Shown: piece after piece, positions 17,879 through 25,922 of the stretch
Numbering within the stretch: the first letter of the stretch is position 1
How the letters are laid out: the number at the start of each line of letters is the position of its first letter
From: Candidatus Humimicrobium oleiphilum
GTDB lineage: Bacteria > Actinomycetota > Humimicrobiia > Humimicrobiales > Humimicrobiaceae
DNA length: 51,160 nt
Assembly (NCBI GenBank): GCA_002304935.1
Contig: DBPS01000052.1
Coordinates: 8,981 to 60,140, forward strand
Direction of reading: 5' to 3'
Program-made: the position numbers and the translations under genes
The notes under the pieces: model-generated
The model's database searches: none
The model's input: the letters and a program-made list of their open reading frames with translations, nothing else
What the model was told of the DNA's origin: nothing

Positions 17879-18422
17879 CATTTGCTTTTGCTTCAAGATC
17901 AAGAAGCTTCTTTTTGAGAGGTATGCCGCTTGAAAAATTACCTATATCACCATTTGATTTAATGATTCTGTGACATGGAACAATAAATATCAGCGGATTT
18001 TTGCCAAGAGCATTTCCTACAGCTCTGTATGATTTTGGCTTTCCTGTATGGATGCAGACTTTTTCTGAAAGTTGTTTGTAGCTTATTTTATTTCCATATT
18101 CTATTTCTTTTGCCATGTTCCATACAGTTTGTTCAAATTCAGTTCCTGTAAGGTAAGAGGTACAGGCATCAATACTTTTTCTTTTCCCGCATAAGAAATC
18201 AGTAACTTGTGTGCTTATAAGAGGATTTTTCCTGTATTTCATATCAGGCTCATCGTGGTCTTTTCTTAACTTGTCCAGATATTTGTCGAAATTATCTTTT
18301 CCGACACCCAGATAACAAATACTTGTTTTTTTCAAATCGTTTTCTGTTGAAGTGCAGGCATTTTTATAGATGCAGTAAAAATCCCCGTCTTTTGTTTTAA
18401 AATCAAAATAATATAAATTCAT
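17868..18422 (-). CDS. ogt: Methylated-DNA-protein-cysteine methyltransferase (Ogt)
   Basis: The suicide enzyme removes O6-alkyl groups from guanine. The C-terminal DNA-binding domain has the helix-turn-helix segment YGNKISYKQLSEK, the arginine-finger helix SYRAVGNALGKNP, and the acceptor motif VPCHRII with the active Cys. The N-terminal half (about 1-95) is the usual RNase-H-like fold. A TTG at 18434 is possible, but the ATG at 18420-18422, one base after the cobO stop, is preferred (184 residues). It is the last gene of the cobalamin operon by position, and its 3' end overlaps the end of the convergent radical SAM gene by 11 bp. Confidence 0.93.
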   Translation of the reverse strand: MNLYYFDFKTKDGDFYCIYKNACTSTENDLKKTSICYLGVGKDNFDKYLDKLRKDHDEPDMKYRKNPLISTQVTDFLCGKRKSIDACTSYLTGTEFEQTVWNMAKEIEYGNKISYKQLSEKVCIHTGKPKSYRAVGNALGKNPLIFIVPCHRIIKSNGDIGNFSSGIPLKKKLLDLEAKANVSP

Positions 18423-18423
18423 A

Positions 18424-18984
18424 TCAGTATTCAAAACCCTTTCTTGCTTTTATGCCATTTTCAAAAGCATGTTTTATAGGTCTCATTTCCGTAACTGTAT
18501 CAGCTATTTTTATCAGTTCTTCAGGAGCATATGCTCCTGTCAGTATTATGGCAAGATTATCAGGTTTTTGTAAAAGAAGATTTATAAGAGACTGGATTTT
18601 TATTAATCCAAAATTTACGGAATTGATTATTTCGTCAAGCACTATCAGATCGTAACCGCCGGTTTTTATCATTCTTTCTGCCAGCTCGAATGATTCCCTG
18701 GCATTATTTATATCTTTTTCTGTTATCTGCGGTTTACCATCGCGATATTTTATAAATCCTTCTCCAAGCTGTTTTATTTCAATATAGGGTTTAAGTTTGT
18801 TCAAAGATTCTATTTCACCTGTTTTCATGCTGCCTTTGATAAATTGAAGAATAAGAACTTTCTGTTTGTGCCCCGCAGCTCTCAATGCACAGCCAAGGGC
18901 AGCGGTGGTTTTCCCTTTTCCGGTTCCGGTGTTGATAAGAATCAGGCCTTTTTTTATTTCTTTGTAACAATCATCTTTAATCAT
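18424..18984 (-). CDS. cobO: Cob(I)yrinic acid a,c-diamide adenosyltransferase
   Basis: CobO/BtuR adenosylates the corrinoid cobalt. The 186-residue protein has the P-loop LINTGTGKGKTTAALGCALRA at about residues 15-35 (inverted-orientation P-loop family), VLILQFIKGSMKTGE, the Asp-Glu motif LIVLDEIINSVNFGLI and LTGAYAPEELI near the C-terminus, all typical. It is located 44 bases downstream of cobS in the riboswitch-controlled operon. The family's N-terminal helix is present but short. Confidence 0.95.
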   Translation of the reverse strand: MIKDDCYKEIKKGLILINTGTGKGKTTAALGCALRAAGHKQKVLILQFIKGSMKTGEIESLNKLKPYIEIKQLGEGFIKYRDGKPQITEKDINNARESFELAERMIKTGGYDLIVLDEIINSVNFGLIKIQSLINLLLQKPDNLAIILTGAYAPEELIKIADTVTEMRPIKHAFENGIKARKGFEY

Positions 18985-19028
18985 ATCGATTTTATGGTTT
19001 TTAATTATTTTATTAATATATTATTTTT

Positions 19029-20012
19029 TTAAAAAACAAATACAAAAATATATACAAGAAAAAGATATATTATTTCAGTCATTTCTACAACAGCACCTAT
19101 TGCATCTCCTGATAGCCTTCCTATCCTTTTAATGAAAAATCTGCCGGCAATCTCTGAAAAAAGTATAATCAGCAAGATGATAATAATACTTTTTAAAACA
19201 GGTATTATAACAAACAGAATTGCAGTGCCGGAAGCAAGCGGATAATTTTGAATAATAGTAATGCTGAAATTGTTGAATAAAAAATTTTTTTTAAGAAAAT
19301 ATCCTGCCAGTGCATTAAACAATATATAAAAAGCAAAATGGTAAACGGATGCAATAAAAAAAGTTTTTTTATTGGCATTCTCCAAAAAAATATCTGTCAG
19401 GCTTCCGGAAGACGAGAATTCTGCAAATCTTGCAAATTGAAAATTTATTGTCCATCTTGAAAATGCAGGCATCAGTGAAAAGATGGCAGTAAAGTTTGCA
19501 ATTGTTATTAGATTAAATGAGGGCAGGGAAGAAAAATAATCATAAATAATGCTGTGGGTAACTGCGGCATTGCCAATATTTTCCAGGAAATTAAAACTTT
19601 CAATATTCTTTGCCAAAATAATAAAGATGCCGTAAGCAAGGGCAATCTTTAAAATAAACAGAAAAACAATAGATATTACCCCGAAAGCGCCTATATCGCT
19701 TTTTTTCATGATTTCAATTATTTTCTTCTTATCTCTTTTTCCGGAAAATATACCGTCAGAAGTGTCTGCAAGACCGTCAATATGCATCCCTCCCGATAAT
19801 ATTACCTCCGTCAGCACAGCGATAATAATGCATAAAAACCCTGGAAATATAAAACCGGCAATAAAGAAAACTGACGAACTGAAAAGCCCTATTAAAAATC
19901 CCGCAAAAGGGAAATAATAAAGTGTTTTATAAAATATCTTTTGGTCAATATATGATTTTTCAGGAACTTTGAAAATTGTAAGAAAACTCAGTGCATTTAA
20001 AAAGATCTTCAT
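19029..20012 (-). CDS. cobS: Adenosylcobinamide-GDP ribazoletransferase
   Basis: This membrane enzyme joins adenosylcobinamide-GDP and alpha-ribazole (phosphate) in the last part of B12 assembly. The CDP-alcohol-transferase-like motif GGMHIDGLADTSDG is at about residues 74-87, followed by KKSDIGAFG and six or more hydrophobic segments across 327 residues. The N-terminal LSFLTIFKVP matches the usual LxFLTRxP. It is longer than most CobS (about 250) because of extra hydrophobic sequence in the middle (about residues 135-215) that I cannot assign. ATG directly follows the cobU stop, with AAGGA overlapping its end. Confidence 0.93.
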   Translation of the reverse strand: MKIFLNALSFLTIFKVPEKSYIDQKIFYKTLYYFPFAGFLIGLFSSSVFFIAGFIFPGFLCIIIAVLTEVILSGGMHIDGLADTSDGIFSGKRDKKKIIEIMKKSDIGAFGVISIVFLFILKIALAYGIFIILAKNIESFNFLENIGNAAVTHSIIYDYFSSLPSFNLITIANFTAIFSLMPAFSRWTINFQFARFAEFSSSGSLTDIFLENANKKTFFIASVYHFAFYILFNALAGYFLKKNFLFNNFSITIIQNYPLASGTAILFVIIPVLKSIIIILLIILFSEIAGRFFIKRIGRLSGDAIGAVVEMTEIIYLFLVYIFVFVF

Positions 20013-20606
20013 TTATTTAATCCTTATCCTGTTACCGGCAATGAAAAAATAAACTTCATCTGCAGCATCAGATATCATTATGTTGACCATCCCCATTGTG
20101 TCCCTGAAAATTCTTCCCAGAGGATATGCGGGGACAATTCCCGTGCCGACTTCATTTGAGACAATTATAAAACTGATATTTTTTCTTTCTGAAATCTTTA
20201 TACACATTTTTAAAAATCTGTTGAAAAATTCTTTTACTTCCTTTTCTGCCTTCTTTTCCAGTTTATTGTTTATTATTTCGGCCTCATCTATTTTAAATTT
20301 ATGTATTATCCTGAAAAGCAGTATGGTTATGCAATCAATCAGCACTACATTGTGCCTGTTCTTCAAAATCAGTTCGAATATTTTTTCCAGATCATCTGGC
20401 TCAGGATATCTGTTTTCAATTTCGTAAGTCTTCCATGAAGAAGGGCGTCTCTTTCTATGTACCAGGACTCTTTTTTTCATTTCTTCATCTATTATTTCCG
20501 ATGTCGCAAGATATGCGACATTACAGGACATTTCTTTGGCCATCTTCTCAGCATAAGAACTTTTTCCGCTTCTGGCACCTCCGAGTAACAAGATTATATT
20601 GCTCAT
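20013..20606 (-). CDS. cobU: Adenosylcobinamide kinase / GDP transferase
   Basis: Bifunctional CobU phosphorylates adenosylcobinamide and transfers GMP to it. The 197 residues show the P-loop LLLGGARSGKSSYAEKMA, AYLATSEIIDEEMKKRVLVH with the HxxxRRPSSWKTYE motif in which His takes the guanylyl group, an IDCIT strand, and SNEVGTGIVPAYPLGRIFRD, the substrate-binding segment. GGAG precedes the ATG. It is separated from cobT by 136 AT-rich bases, which may hold an additional weak promoter, and is tightly coupled to cobS. Confidence 0.95.
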   Translation of the reverse strand: MSNIILLLGGARSGKSSYAEKMAKEMSCNVAYLATSEIIDEEMKKRVLVHRKRRPSSWKTYEIENRYPEPDDLEKIFELILKNRHNVVLIDCITILLFRIIHKFKIDEAEIINNKLEKKAEKEVKEFFNRFLKMCIKISERKNISFIIVSNEVGTGIVPAYPLGRIFRDTMGMVNIMISDAADEVYFFIAGNRIRIK

Positions 20607-20742
20607 GTTAATACTCCGTTAAATAATTATTGAAAAGCAATTGACATATTCAAATGTATTATATATGTAATTAATAATCGCCTGCAGACACAATTAATTT
20701 TAATCATAATTAATAATCCTGGTTTTTGTTTACGGCTATTGA

Positions 20743-21858
20743 TTATTTATTCATTTTTCCTGAAACCCTGGCTTCCGAAAAAGTTGCCATTTCATTCATT
20801 ATTTTAATGGATGCTTCTGCAAAATCTATTCCAAGAGCTGCTCCTGTTCCTTCCCCCAGCCTCAGGTCCAGATCAAATAAAGGTTTTATTCCAAGTTCGG
20901 AAAGTATTACCGCATGTCCTTTTTCAACAGACTGATGCGAAGCAATCATAAAATATTTTGTGTCAGGGCATAGTTTTAAAGCAATAAGAGCTCCGGCACC
21001 TGAAATAAAACCGTCTATTACAACAGGGATTCTGTTTACTGCCGCCGCTATGATCGATCCGGCAATCCCGCCTATTTCAAAACCCCCCACCTTTGAAAGC
21101 ACATCAAGTGCATCATCAGGGTCAGGCTTGTTTAACTTTATTGCTTCCCTGATAACATTTATTTTATTCTGAAGGCCTGTTTCGTTTAATCCTGTTCCGC
21201 ATCCGGTGACTTCAGATACATCAGTGTTGCAGATTACGGCAGTAATTGCAGAGCTTGCTGTGGTATTTCCTATCCCCATATCGCCTGTCCCTATAATATC
21301 GGTACCGGTATTATGATTTGGTTTTTTTTTGGGAGCCAAATTATACGTCCCCATGCCGTGAAGGATGCTCAGTATCGCTTCTTTTCTGGTCATGGCTGGT
21401 CCTTTTGCCATATTCCTGGTACCGTAACCTATTTTTTTATTAATTAAAAAAGGATGGTCTTCAAAATCAAAGCATACACCCATATCAACGACCATGACTC
21501 TGGCTCCCACATGATTTGCAAGTATATTTATCGCAGCTTTTCCGTTTAAAAAATTCATTACCATCTGGGGGGTGACTTCCTTCGGATAAGCACTTATCTT
21601 TTCTTCGGTTACTCCGTGATCAGCTGCCATGGTAAATATGATCTTATTATCAAAACCGCTGATTAATCTTCCGCTTATTCCTGCTATCTGCCTGGCAAGT
21701 TCTTCAAGTCTGCCAAGGCTGCCTCTGGGTTTGGTAAGATCATCAAGCTTCTTCTGTGCTTTATCCAGAGCGCTGCTGTCCAATACGCCGATCCTGCTTA
21801 AATTTTCTTCAAGCAACGAAAAAAGCTTTTTTTCATCTTCATTATTATAGGAATTCAT
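20743..21858 (-). CDS. cobT: Nicotinate-nucleotide-dimethylbenzimidazole phosphoribosyltransferase
   Basis: CobT activates the lower ligand base as alpha-ribazole phosphate. Family motifs are clear: KPRGSLGRLEELA, AADHGVTEEKISAYP, GTGDMGIGNTTASSAI, VLSKVGGFEIGGIAG, DGFISGAGAL and LGEGTGAAL, which contains the catalytic-base Glu. The 371 residues are slightly more than the usual 350. Residues about 169-185, just before GTDIIGTGDMG, read MGTYNLAPKKK and do not look like the helix normally there; the underlying DNA is a copy of the 18-bp repeat found at 5575, so the gene seems to carry an in-frame repeat insertion (see repeat entry). AAAGGA precedes the ATG. First gene after the cobalamin riboswitch. 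Confidence 0.94.
   Translation of the reverse strand: MNSYNNEDEKKLFSLLEENLSRIGVLDSSALDKAQKKLDDLTKPRGSLGRLEELARQIAGISGRLISGFDNKIIFTMAADHGVTEEKISAYPKEVTPQMVMNFLNGKAAINILANHVGARVMVVDMGVCFDFEDHPFLINKKIGYGTRNMAKGPAMTRKEAILSILHGMGTYNLAPKKKPNHNTGTDIIGTGDMGIGNTTASSAITAVICNTDVSEVTGCGTGLNETGLQNKINVIREAIKLNKPDPDDALDVLSKVGGFEIGGIAGSIIAAAVNRIPVVIDGFISGAGALIALKLCPDTKYFMIASHQSVEKGHAVILSELGIKPLFDLDLRLGEGTGAALGIDFAEASIKIMNEMATFSEARVSGKMNK
21335..21352. repeat. 18-bp repeat, copy 2 (inside cobT)
   Basis: GCCAAATTATACGTCCCC, identical to 5575-5592, lies inside cobT and is read on the minus strand as codons for about MGTYNLA. A T9-10 run and then a partial inverted copy (ATTTGG/CCAAAT) sit on its 5' side on the plus strand, suggesting a small palindromic element about 45 bp long. 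Confidence 0.75.
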
Positions 21859-21917
21859 TTTTTCCTTTCTGTCAAATTAATTAAGCTTAAAAATAAAAAA
21901 TCCCTGCTGTTCTTACA

Positions 21918-21974
21918 TGGAAAGTAAAAACACCAAGGATTATAATCAATTGCATATAATCCTTTCTCTTTCCA
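21918..21974 (-). promoter_or_regulatory. Hairpin between riboswitch and cobT, likely expression platform
   Basis: In the transcript, TGGAAAG (21968-21974) can pair with CTTTCCA (21918-21924), enclosing a perfect 10-bp stem AAGGATTATA/TATAATCCTT (21955-21964 with 21935-21944). The same GAAAG can instead pair with CTTTC at 21979-21983 closer to the aptamer, so two exclusive folds are possible. A short T run follows the inner stem. Its position just after the aptamer suggests the regulatory switch, mechanism unproven. Confidence 0.5.
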
Positions 21975-21993
21975 CGAAGAAAGTCATATTTTA

Positions 21994-22134
21994 AAAAAGG
22001 CAGGTCTTCTGGCTTTCGGTTTATCCTAATCCCTGCGCCTTCCCGCCTATTTGATTATAAGCAGTGACATATTGCAGGTTTCGTCCCGATTACAGCGGCG
22101 GGCCCGCGTTCGATTTTAACGAACTTCCCTTTTG
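21994..22134 (-). promoter_or_regulatory. Cobalamin riboswitch aptamer
   Basis: The minus strand has the conserved cobalamin-aptamer blocks in order: AAAAGGGAA opening, GGGCCCGCCGCTGTAA core, GTCACTG, GGGAAGGCGCAGGGATTAGG, and the B12-box AGCCAGAAGACCTGCC, with the outer stem AAAAGG/CCTTTT closing it. It lies about 135 bases upstream of cobT and downstream of a promoter at 22217-22245, so adenosylcobalamin should repress cobTUSO-ogt. Confidence 0.95.
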
Positions 22135-22216
22135 ATTATTTTATAAAAACCTTTTTTAAATCAGAAAATCAAAGAACAAAAACAATTAGTCATTCAATAC
22201 GATATTTACTAATCAA

Positions 22217-22245
22217 ATGTTAGTTAAACAGAAATGTTTTGTCAA
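22217..22245 (-). promoter_or_regulatory. Promoter of the cobalamin operon
   Basis: Minus-strand TTGACA (22240-22245) and TAACAT (22217-22222) are separated by 17 bases, placing the transcript start near 22210, upstream of the aptamer. Confidence 0.6.
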
Positions 22246-22267
22246 AGACAATTAATTTTAATTTATT

Positions 22268-22308
22268 TTTTCTGCAGGCTTATTTTTAATAAGTAAGCCT
22301 GCAGAAAA
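22268..22308. repeat. 15-bp perfect inverted repeat downstream of eno
   Basis: TTTTCTGCAGGCTTA (22268-22282) and TAAGCCTGCAGAAAA (22294-22308) form a 15-bp perfect stem with an 11-base loop, 20 bases after the eno stop. Neither strand has a T run directly after the stem, so it is not a textbook intrinsic terminator, but it is well placed to end or protect the eno transcript. Confidence 0.6.
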
Positions 22309-22327
22309 CGGTTTAAAAATTTTAAGC

Positions 22328-23623
22328 TTATTTCTTTATATTATAGAAAGCTTTCATTCCCAGATATTCAGCTTCTTCATCAAGTTCTTCTTCTATCCTC
22401 ATTAGCTGATTATATTTTGCTACCCTGTCAGTTCTTGAAGGAGCTCCTGTTTTTATCTGGCCGGCATTGGTCCCTACTACAACATCGCATATTGTAGTAT
22501 CTTCAGTCTCACCTGAACGATGAGAAACGACTGCAGTATAATTGGCTCTTTTGGCCATTTCAATTGCTTCCAGTGTTTCTGTAAGAGTTCCTATCTGGTT
22601 TAATTTTATAAGAATGGAGTTTGTCACGCCCATTTTTATACCTTTTTCCAGCCTTTTTGTATTTGTAACAAAAAGATCGTCTCCAACCAGCTGTACTTTA
22701 TTGCCTATTTTGTCAGTAATCATTTTCCAGCCGTCCCAGTCTTCCTCAGCCATACCGTCTTCTATTGAAATAATAGGATATTTTTCAACAAGCGAAGCAT
22801 AATAATCAACCATTTCGGAAACGGAAAGAATTTTGCCTTCACCATCCAGATGATATTTGTTATCTTTAAATAATTCTGTTGCAGCCGGGTCAAGAGCTAT
22901 AAAGATGTCTTTTCCGGCAGCATATCCTGCCTGCTCTATTGCCCTTAATATATACTTGATTGCATCTTCATTTGTTTTAAGGTTAGGAGCAAAGCCTCCT
23001 TCATCACCAACAGACGTATTCAGTCCGTCTTTTTTAAGTACAGACTTCAGGGTGTGGAATACTTCGGCACACATTCTTAAAGCTTCTGAAAAATTAGCAG
23101 CTCCTGCCGGCATTACCATAAATTCCTGAAGATCTACAGTGTTATCAGCATGCTTGCCGCCATTAAGTATATTCATCATCGGTACCGGAAGAGTATGTGC
23201 ATTTACTCCGCCGATATATTTATACAGAGGCATCTCAAGAGAAAATGCTGCAGCTTTTGCAACTGACAAAGAAACACCGAGAATTGCATTTGCACCGAAT
23301 TTTGCTTTATTTTCTGTTCCGTCAAGATCGATCATGAGTTTATCGATAGTCCTCTGGTCTATTGCATCGTATCCTTCCAGTTCAGGGGCAATATAATTGT
23401 TAACATTCTCAACAGCTTTAAGTACTCCTTTTCCAAGGTATCTTTTACTGTCTCCATCCCTTAATTCCACAGCTTCAAAAGCACCTGTTGAAGCTCCGGA
23501 AGGAACTGCGGCTCTTCCTACCGCTCCGCTTTCAAGAACAGTCTCGACTTCAACAGTAGGATTGCCTCTTGAGTCAATTATTTCTCTTGCATGTACGTCT
23601 AAAATGCTGGTGTACTCGCTCAT
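22328..23623 (-). CDS. eno: Enolase
   Basis: Enolase interconverts 2-phosphoglycerate and phosphoenolpyruvate. All signatures are present in 431 residues: ARQ-type start HAREIIDSRGNPTVEVE, GASTGAFEAVELRDGD, GDEGGFAPNL with the catalytic Glu, the metal ligands in IALDPAATE, SIEDGMAEEDWDGW and VGDDLFVTN, the catalytic Lys in ILIKLNQIGTLTE, and SHRSGETEDTTI. The segment after GQIKTG reads APSRTDRVAKYNQLMRIEEEL, a common variant of the usual SLSRSERIAKYN. AAAGGA precedes the ATG. In actinobacteria eno normally lies between mazG and ftsB; here it is separate. Confidence 0.98.
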   Translation of the reverse strand: MSEYTSILDVHAREIIDSRGNPTVEVETVLESGAVGRAAVPSGASTGAFEAVELRDGDSKRYLGKGVLKAVENVNNYIAPELEGYDAIDQRTIDKLMIDLDGTENKAKFGANAILGVSLSVAKAAAFSLEMPLYKYIGGVNAHTLPVPMMNILNGGKHADNTVDLQEFMVMPAGAANFSEALRMCAEVFHTLKSVLKKDGLNTSVGDEGGFAPNLKTNEDAIKYILRAIEQAGYAAGKDIFIALDPAATELFKDNKYHLDGEGKILSVSEMVDYYASLVEKYPIISIEDGMAEEDWDGWKMITDKIGNKVQLVGDDLFVTNTKRLEKGIKMGVTNSILIKLNQIGTLTETLEAIEMAKRANYTAVVSHRSGETEDTTICDVVVGTNAGQIKTGAPSRTDRVAKYNQLMRIEEELDEEAEYLGMKAFYNIKK

Positions 23624-23811
23624 TTTTTTCCTTTCAATATAATTTTAAATATTTTTATTTTCAGTTATTAAAAACAATATATTTTATATAATTATATTCA
23701 ATATATTTTTTAAAAACACTTAATATTAGCAAAAAAAGCAACTATTTCAAAATCAAAATAATAAATCCGGAAAAAAACAGATTTCAAAATTTTTTTAATC
23801 AAAAATTGTTT

Positions 23812-23839
23812 TTGACAAATACTTCCTGGAAAATATAAT
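23812..23839 (+). promoter_or_regulatory. Sigma70-type promoter for the AbrB/efflux operon
   Basis: TTGACA (23812-23817) and TATAAT (23834-23839) match the consensus exactly with a 16-base spacer, about 92 bases before the AbrB start. The remaining part of the 308-base gap 23624-23931 is AT-rich and should also hold the leftward eno promoter, which I could not fix. Confidence 0.75.
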
Positions 23840-23931
23840 AAGTTATCTAAACATACTTATTCAATTAATATGAAAAATATGATTTTTAGGAACTTTGTAA
23901 TATTAAAGTACTTTAAAAAAGGGATAGTCAG

Positions 23932-24171
23932 GTGGAAGTAAAAGATAACCAGGTTTTTGGAACAGTAAAAGTCGGCGAAAGAGGACAGATAGTTATTCCA
24001 AAAAATGCAAGGGAATTACTTGAAATATACCCGGGAGATAATTTGTTTATTATCGCAGGAAAAAAAAGAGGGGCGGTTATTTTCAAGGCAGAAAAAATCA
24101 GGGAACTTGCAAAAGAACTTCTTGAAAAAATCGATACTGTCGATAACCTGGAAACTGAACCGGAAAAATAA
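23932..24171 (+). CDS. AbrB/SpoVT-type transcriptional regulator
   Basis: A 79-residue protein with one swapped-hairpin AbrB domain at residues about 7-53: FGTVKVGERGQIVIPKNARE, in which the arginine, the RGQIVIPK strand and the LLEIYPGD turn are diagnostic. The rest is a charged helix (AEKIRELAKELLEKI) probably used for oligomerisation. The start is GTG with GGGA seven bases upstream. It is the first gene after a consensus promoter and 108 bases before the efflux adaptor, so local regulation of that operon is likely (inference). An antitoxin role is less likely because no toxin follows. Confidence 0.88.
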   Translation: MEVKDNQVFGTVKVGERGQIVIPKNARELLEIYPGDNLFIIAGKKRGAVIFKAEKIRELAKELLEKIDTVDNLETEPEK

Positions 24172-24279
24172 TTTATTTTACAAATAACCAGTTATTTCTG
24201 TATTGTAACCTGATTTAAAACATTTTGATAAATCATTCTTTTAGCAATATTTTCAACATCTAAATAACAGGTGAAAGAC

Positions 24280-25815
24280 ATGTATAAAGCAAAGCATACA
24301 GTCAGACAATATGATAAAGCATTAAAGTTTCTCTATTGTTTTTTGGCATTTATTCTGATTTTTACAGGTATGTCTCTTACAGCATGCAGAAAAGAGACGA
24401 CTTCAATAGAAACTGTAAAAGCAGTCAGGAGCACTATTTCGCAGGTAGTCGATACAACCGGAAATGTCGATTCATCAGAATATAAGAATCTTTCTATTCC
24501 TTCATCAGGCAGGGTAATAAAATCTGTCCAAAAAGGCGATTCGGTAAAAAAAGGAGAGATGCTGATAGAAATCGATGGTCGAAGGACAGAATTGCTTATA
24601 AGCCAGACTGAAGAAAATATCGCAATAGCTGAAGGTTCTCTTAAGATGGCAAAACTTAACTATCAGAATGCCCTTGATGCAAACCATGTAGCAGTACAAC
24701 TCTCAAAAGATAATAATGATATGGCTGCCCAGTCTGTTAAAAGTGCTCTTACAGCTCTTGAAAATGCGAATAATCTCGGTTCTGCATCTATACAGACTGC
24801 AAACATATCTCTTGCTAACGCACAGGATTCTTATAACCAGACAATAAGCCAGGCAAAAACAGCTCTGGAACAGGCAGATTATCAGCTCAGTACAGCAAAA
24901 AATAATGGCCTTACCGGTGTGGCGCTTGCCCAATATGAATCAGCAGTGGCTAATGCACGGGCTTCTTATAATAGCGCAGTTGCAGCTGCAGAAGCCTCAA
25001 TAGACTCAGCCGCTTCAGCAATTGGTCAGGCAGAAGCAAGTGCACGTTCCGGCAGTGAGAACGCAGAAGAAGCATACAATCAGGCACTTATCAGCCAGTC
25101 AGTCACTTACTGGAATACCATTGCAAGTCTTGAGCAGGCTGAAAGCCAGATAAAGGCTGCCCTGGAAAGTATAAGCACAGCAGAAACCCAGGTGGAGATT
25201 GCAAAAATAAACCTGGAAATAGCACAGCTTGATCTGGAAAATACATCAATAAAAATGCCGTTTGACGGAATAGTCCAGAATATAAACTTCACTGAAGGGG
25301 AATATCTCACCCCCGGTATTTCTGCAGTTACTGTATTCAGCAGTGAATTCGAAATAAAAACAAATATTGAAGAATCAGACATCTCTAAGATAAAAACCGG
25401 ACAGAAAGCGGAAATAATTTTTGATGCATACCCGGATGAAATTTTTATCGGGGAAGTAGAGGAAGTATCAAGGATATCAAATAATCTGGCAGGGGTTATA
25501 ACTTTTCCTGTTGCAATAAAAATTACAGATGAGAAAAAAGATTTACTGATGTATGGGATAAGCGCAAATATAACAATTTTTATTAGTGAAAGCAGCGATA
25601 TTCTTGTCGTCCCTTCAATAAGCATATTTGAGGAAAACGGAAAAAGTTTTGTCTATCTTTACGATCCTTCAAAAAAAGAAGGGTTTACAATAAAGGAAGT
25701 AACAACCGGCGTAAGTGATTTTGAAAATACGGAAATAATATCAGGACTAAGCGAGGGAGAAGAAATATTTTTAATCAAACCGGAAAGTGAGAGGGAAAAT
25801 ATTTTTTCAGGATAA
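24280..25815 (+). CDS. MacA/HlyD-like efflux adaptor lipoprotein
   Basis: The membrane-fusion adaptor of an ABC efflux system. Residues about 15-36 form a lipoprotein signal with lipobox SLTAC (Cys36). The sequence continues with the first lipoyl half (GRVIKSVQKGDSVKKGEMLIEID), a very long Ala/Ser/Gln-rich helical hairpin (about 100-310), the second lipoyl half (ENTSIKMPFDGIVQNINFTEGEY, split here by family convention), then beta-barrel and membrane-proximal domains ending with SGLSEGEEIFLI. An in-frame GTG at 24271 is part of an AGGTG that serves as the ribosome site for the ATG at 24280, which is therefore chosen. The hairpin is longer than in most monoderm adaptors. Confidence 0.85.
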   Translation: MYKAKHTVRQYDKALKFLYCFLAFILIFTGMSLTACRKETTSIETVKAVRSTISQVVDTTGNVDSSEYKNLSIPSSGRVIKSVQKGDSVKKGEMLIEIDGRRTELLISQTEENIAIAEGSLKMAKLNYQNALDANHVAVQLSKDNNDMAAQSVKSALTALENANNLGSASIQTANISLANAQDSYNQTISQAKTALEQADYQLSTAKNNGLTGVALAQYESAVANARASYNSAVAAAEASIDSAASAIGQAEASARSGSENAEEAYNQALISQSVTYWNTIASLEQAESQIKAALESISTAETQVEIAKINLEIAQLDLENTSIKMPFDGIVQNINFTEGEYLTPGISAVTVFSSEFEIKTNIEESDISKIKTGQKAEIIFDAYPDEIFIGEVEEVSRISNNLAGVITFPVAIKITDEKKDLLMYGISANITIFISESSDILVVPSISIFEENGKSFVYLYDPSKKEGFTIKEVTTGVSDFENTEIISGLSEGEEIFLIKPESERENIFSG

Positions 25816-25922
25816 GAATTATTAAAATCATGGAAATGAAGACAGCTGATATTTCATTATTAATTATTATAAATCATTTTACACAGAATAATTTTTATTA
25901 AATCATATATTCAGGGCAGGCC

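Noticed and set aside
20640..20665. Plus-strand TTGACA with TATATATGTA downstream in the cobT-cobU gap
   Set aside because: No plus-strand gene follows; all genes there are leftward, so it is probably a chance AT-rich match.
23932..24171. AbrB gene as an antitoxin
   Set aside because: No toxin (PIN, MazF) follows; next gene is an efflux adaptor, so a local regulator is more likely.
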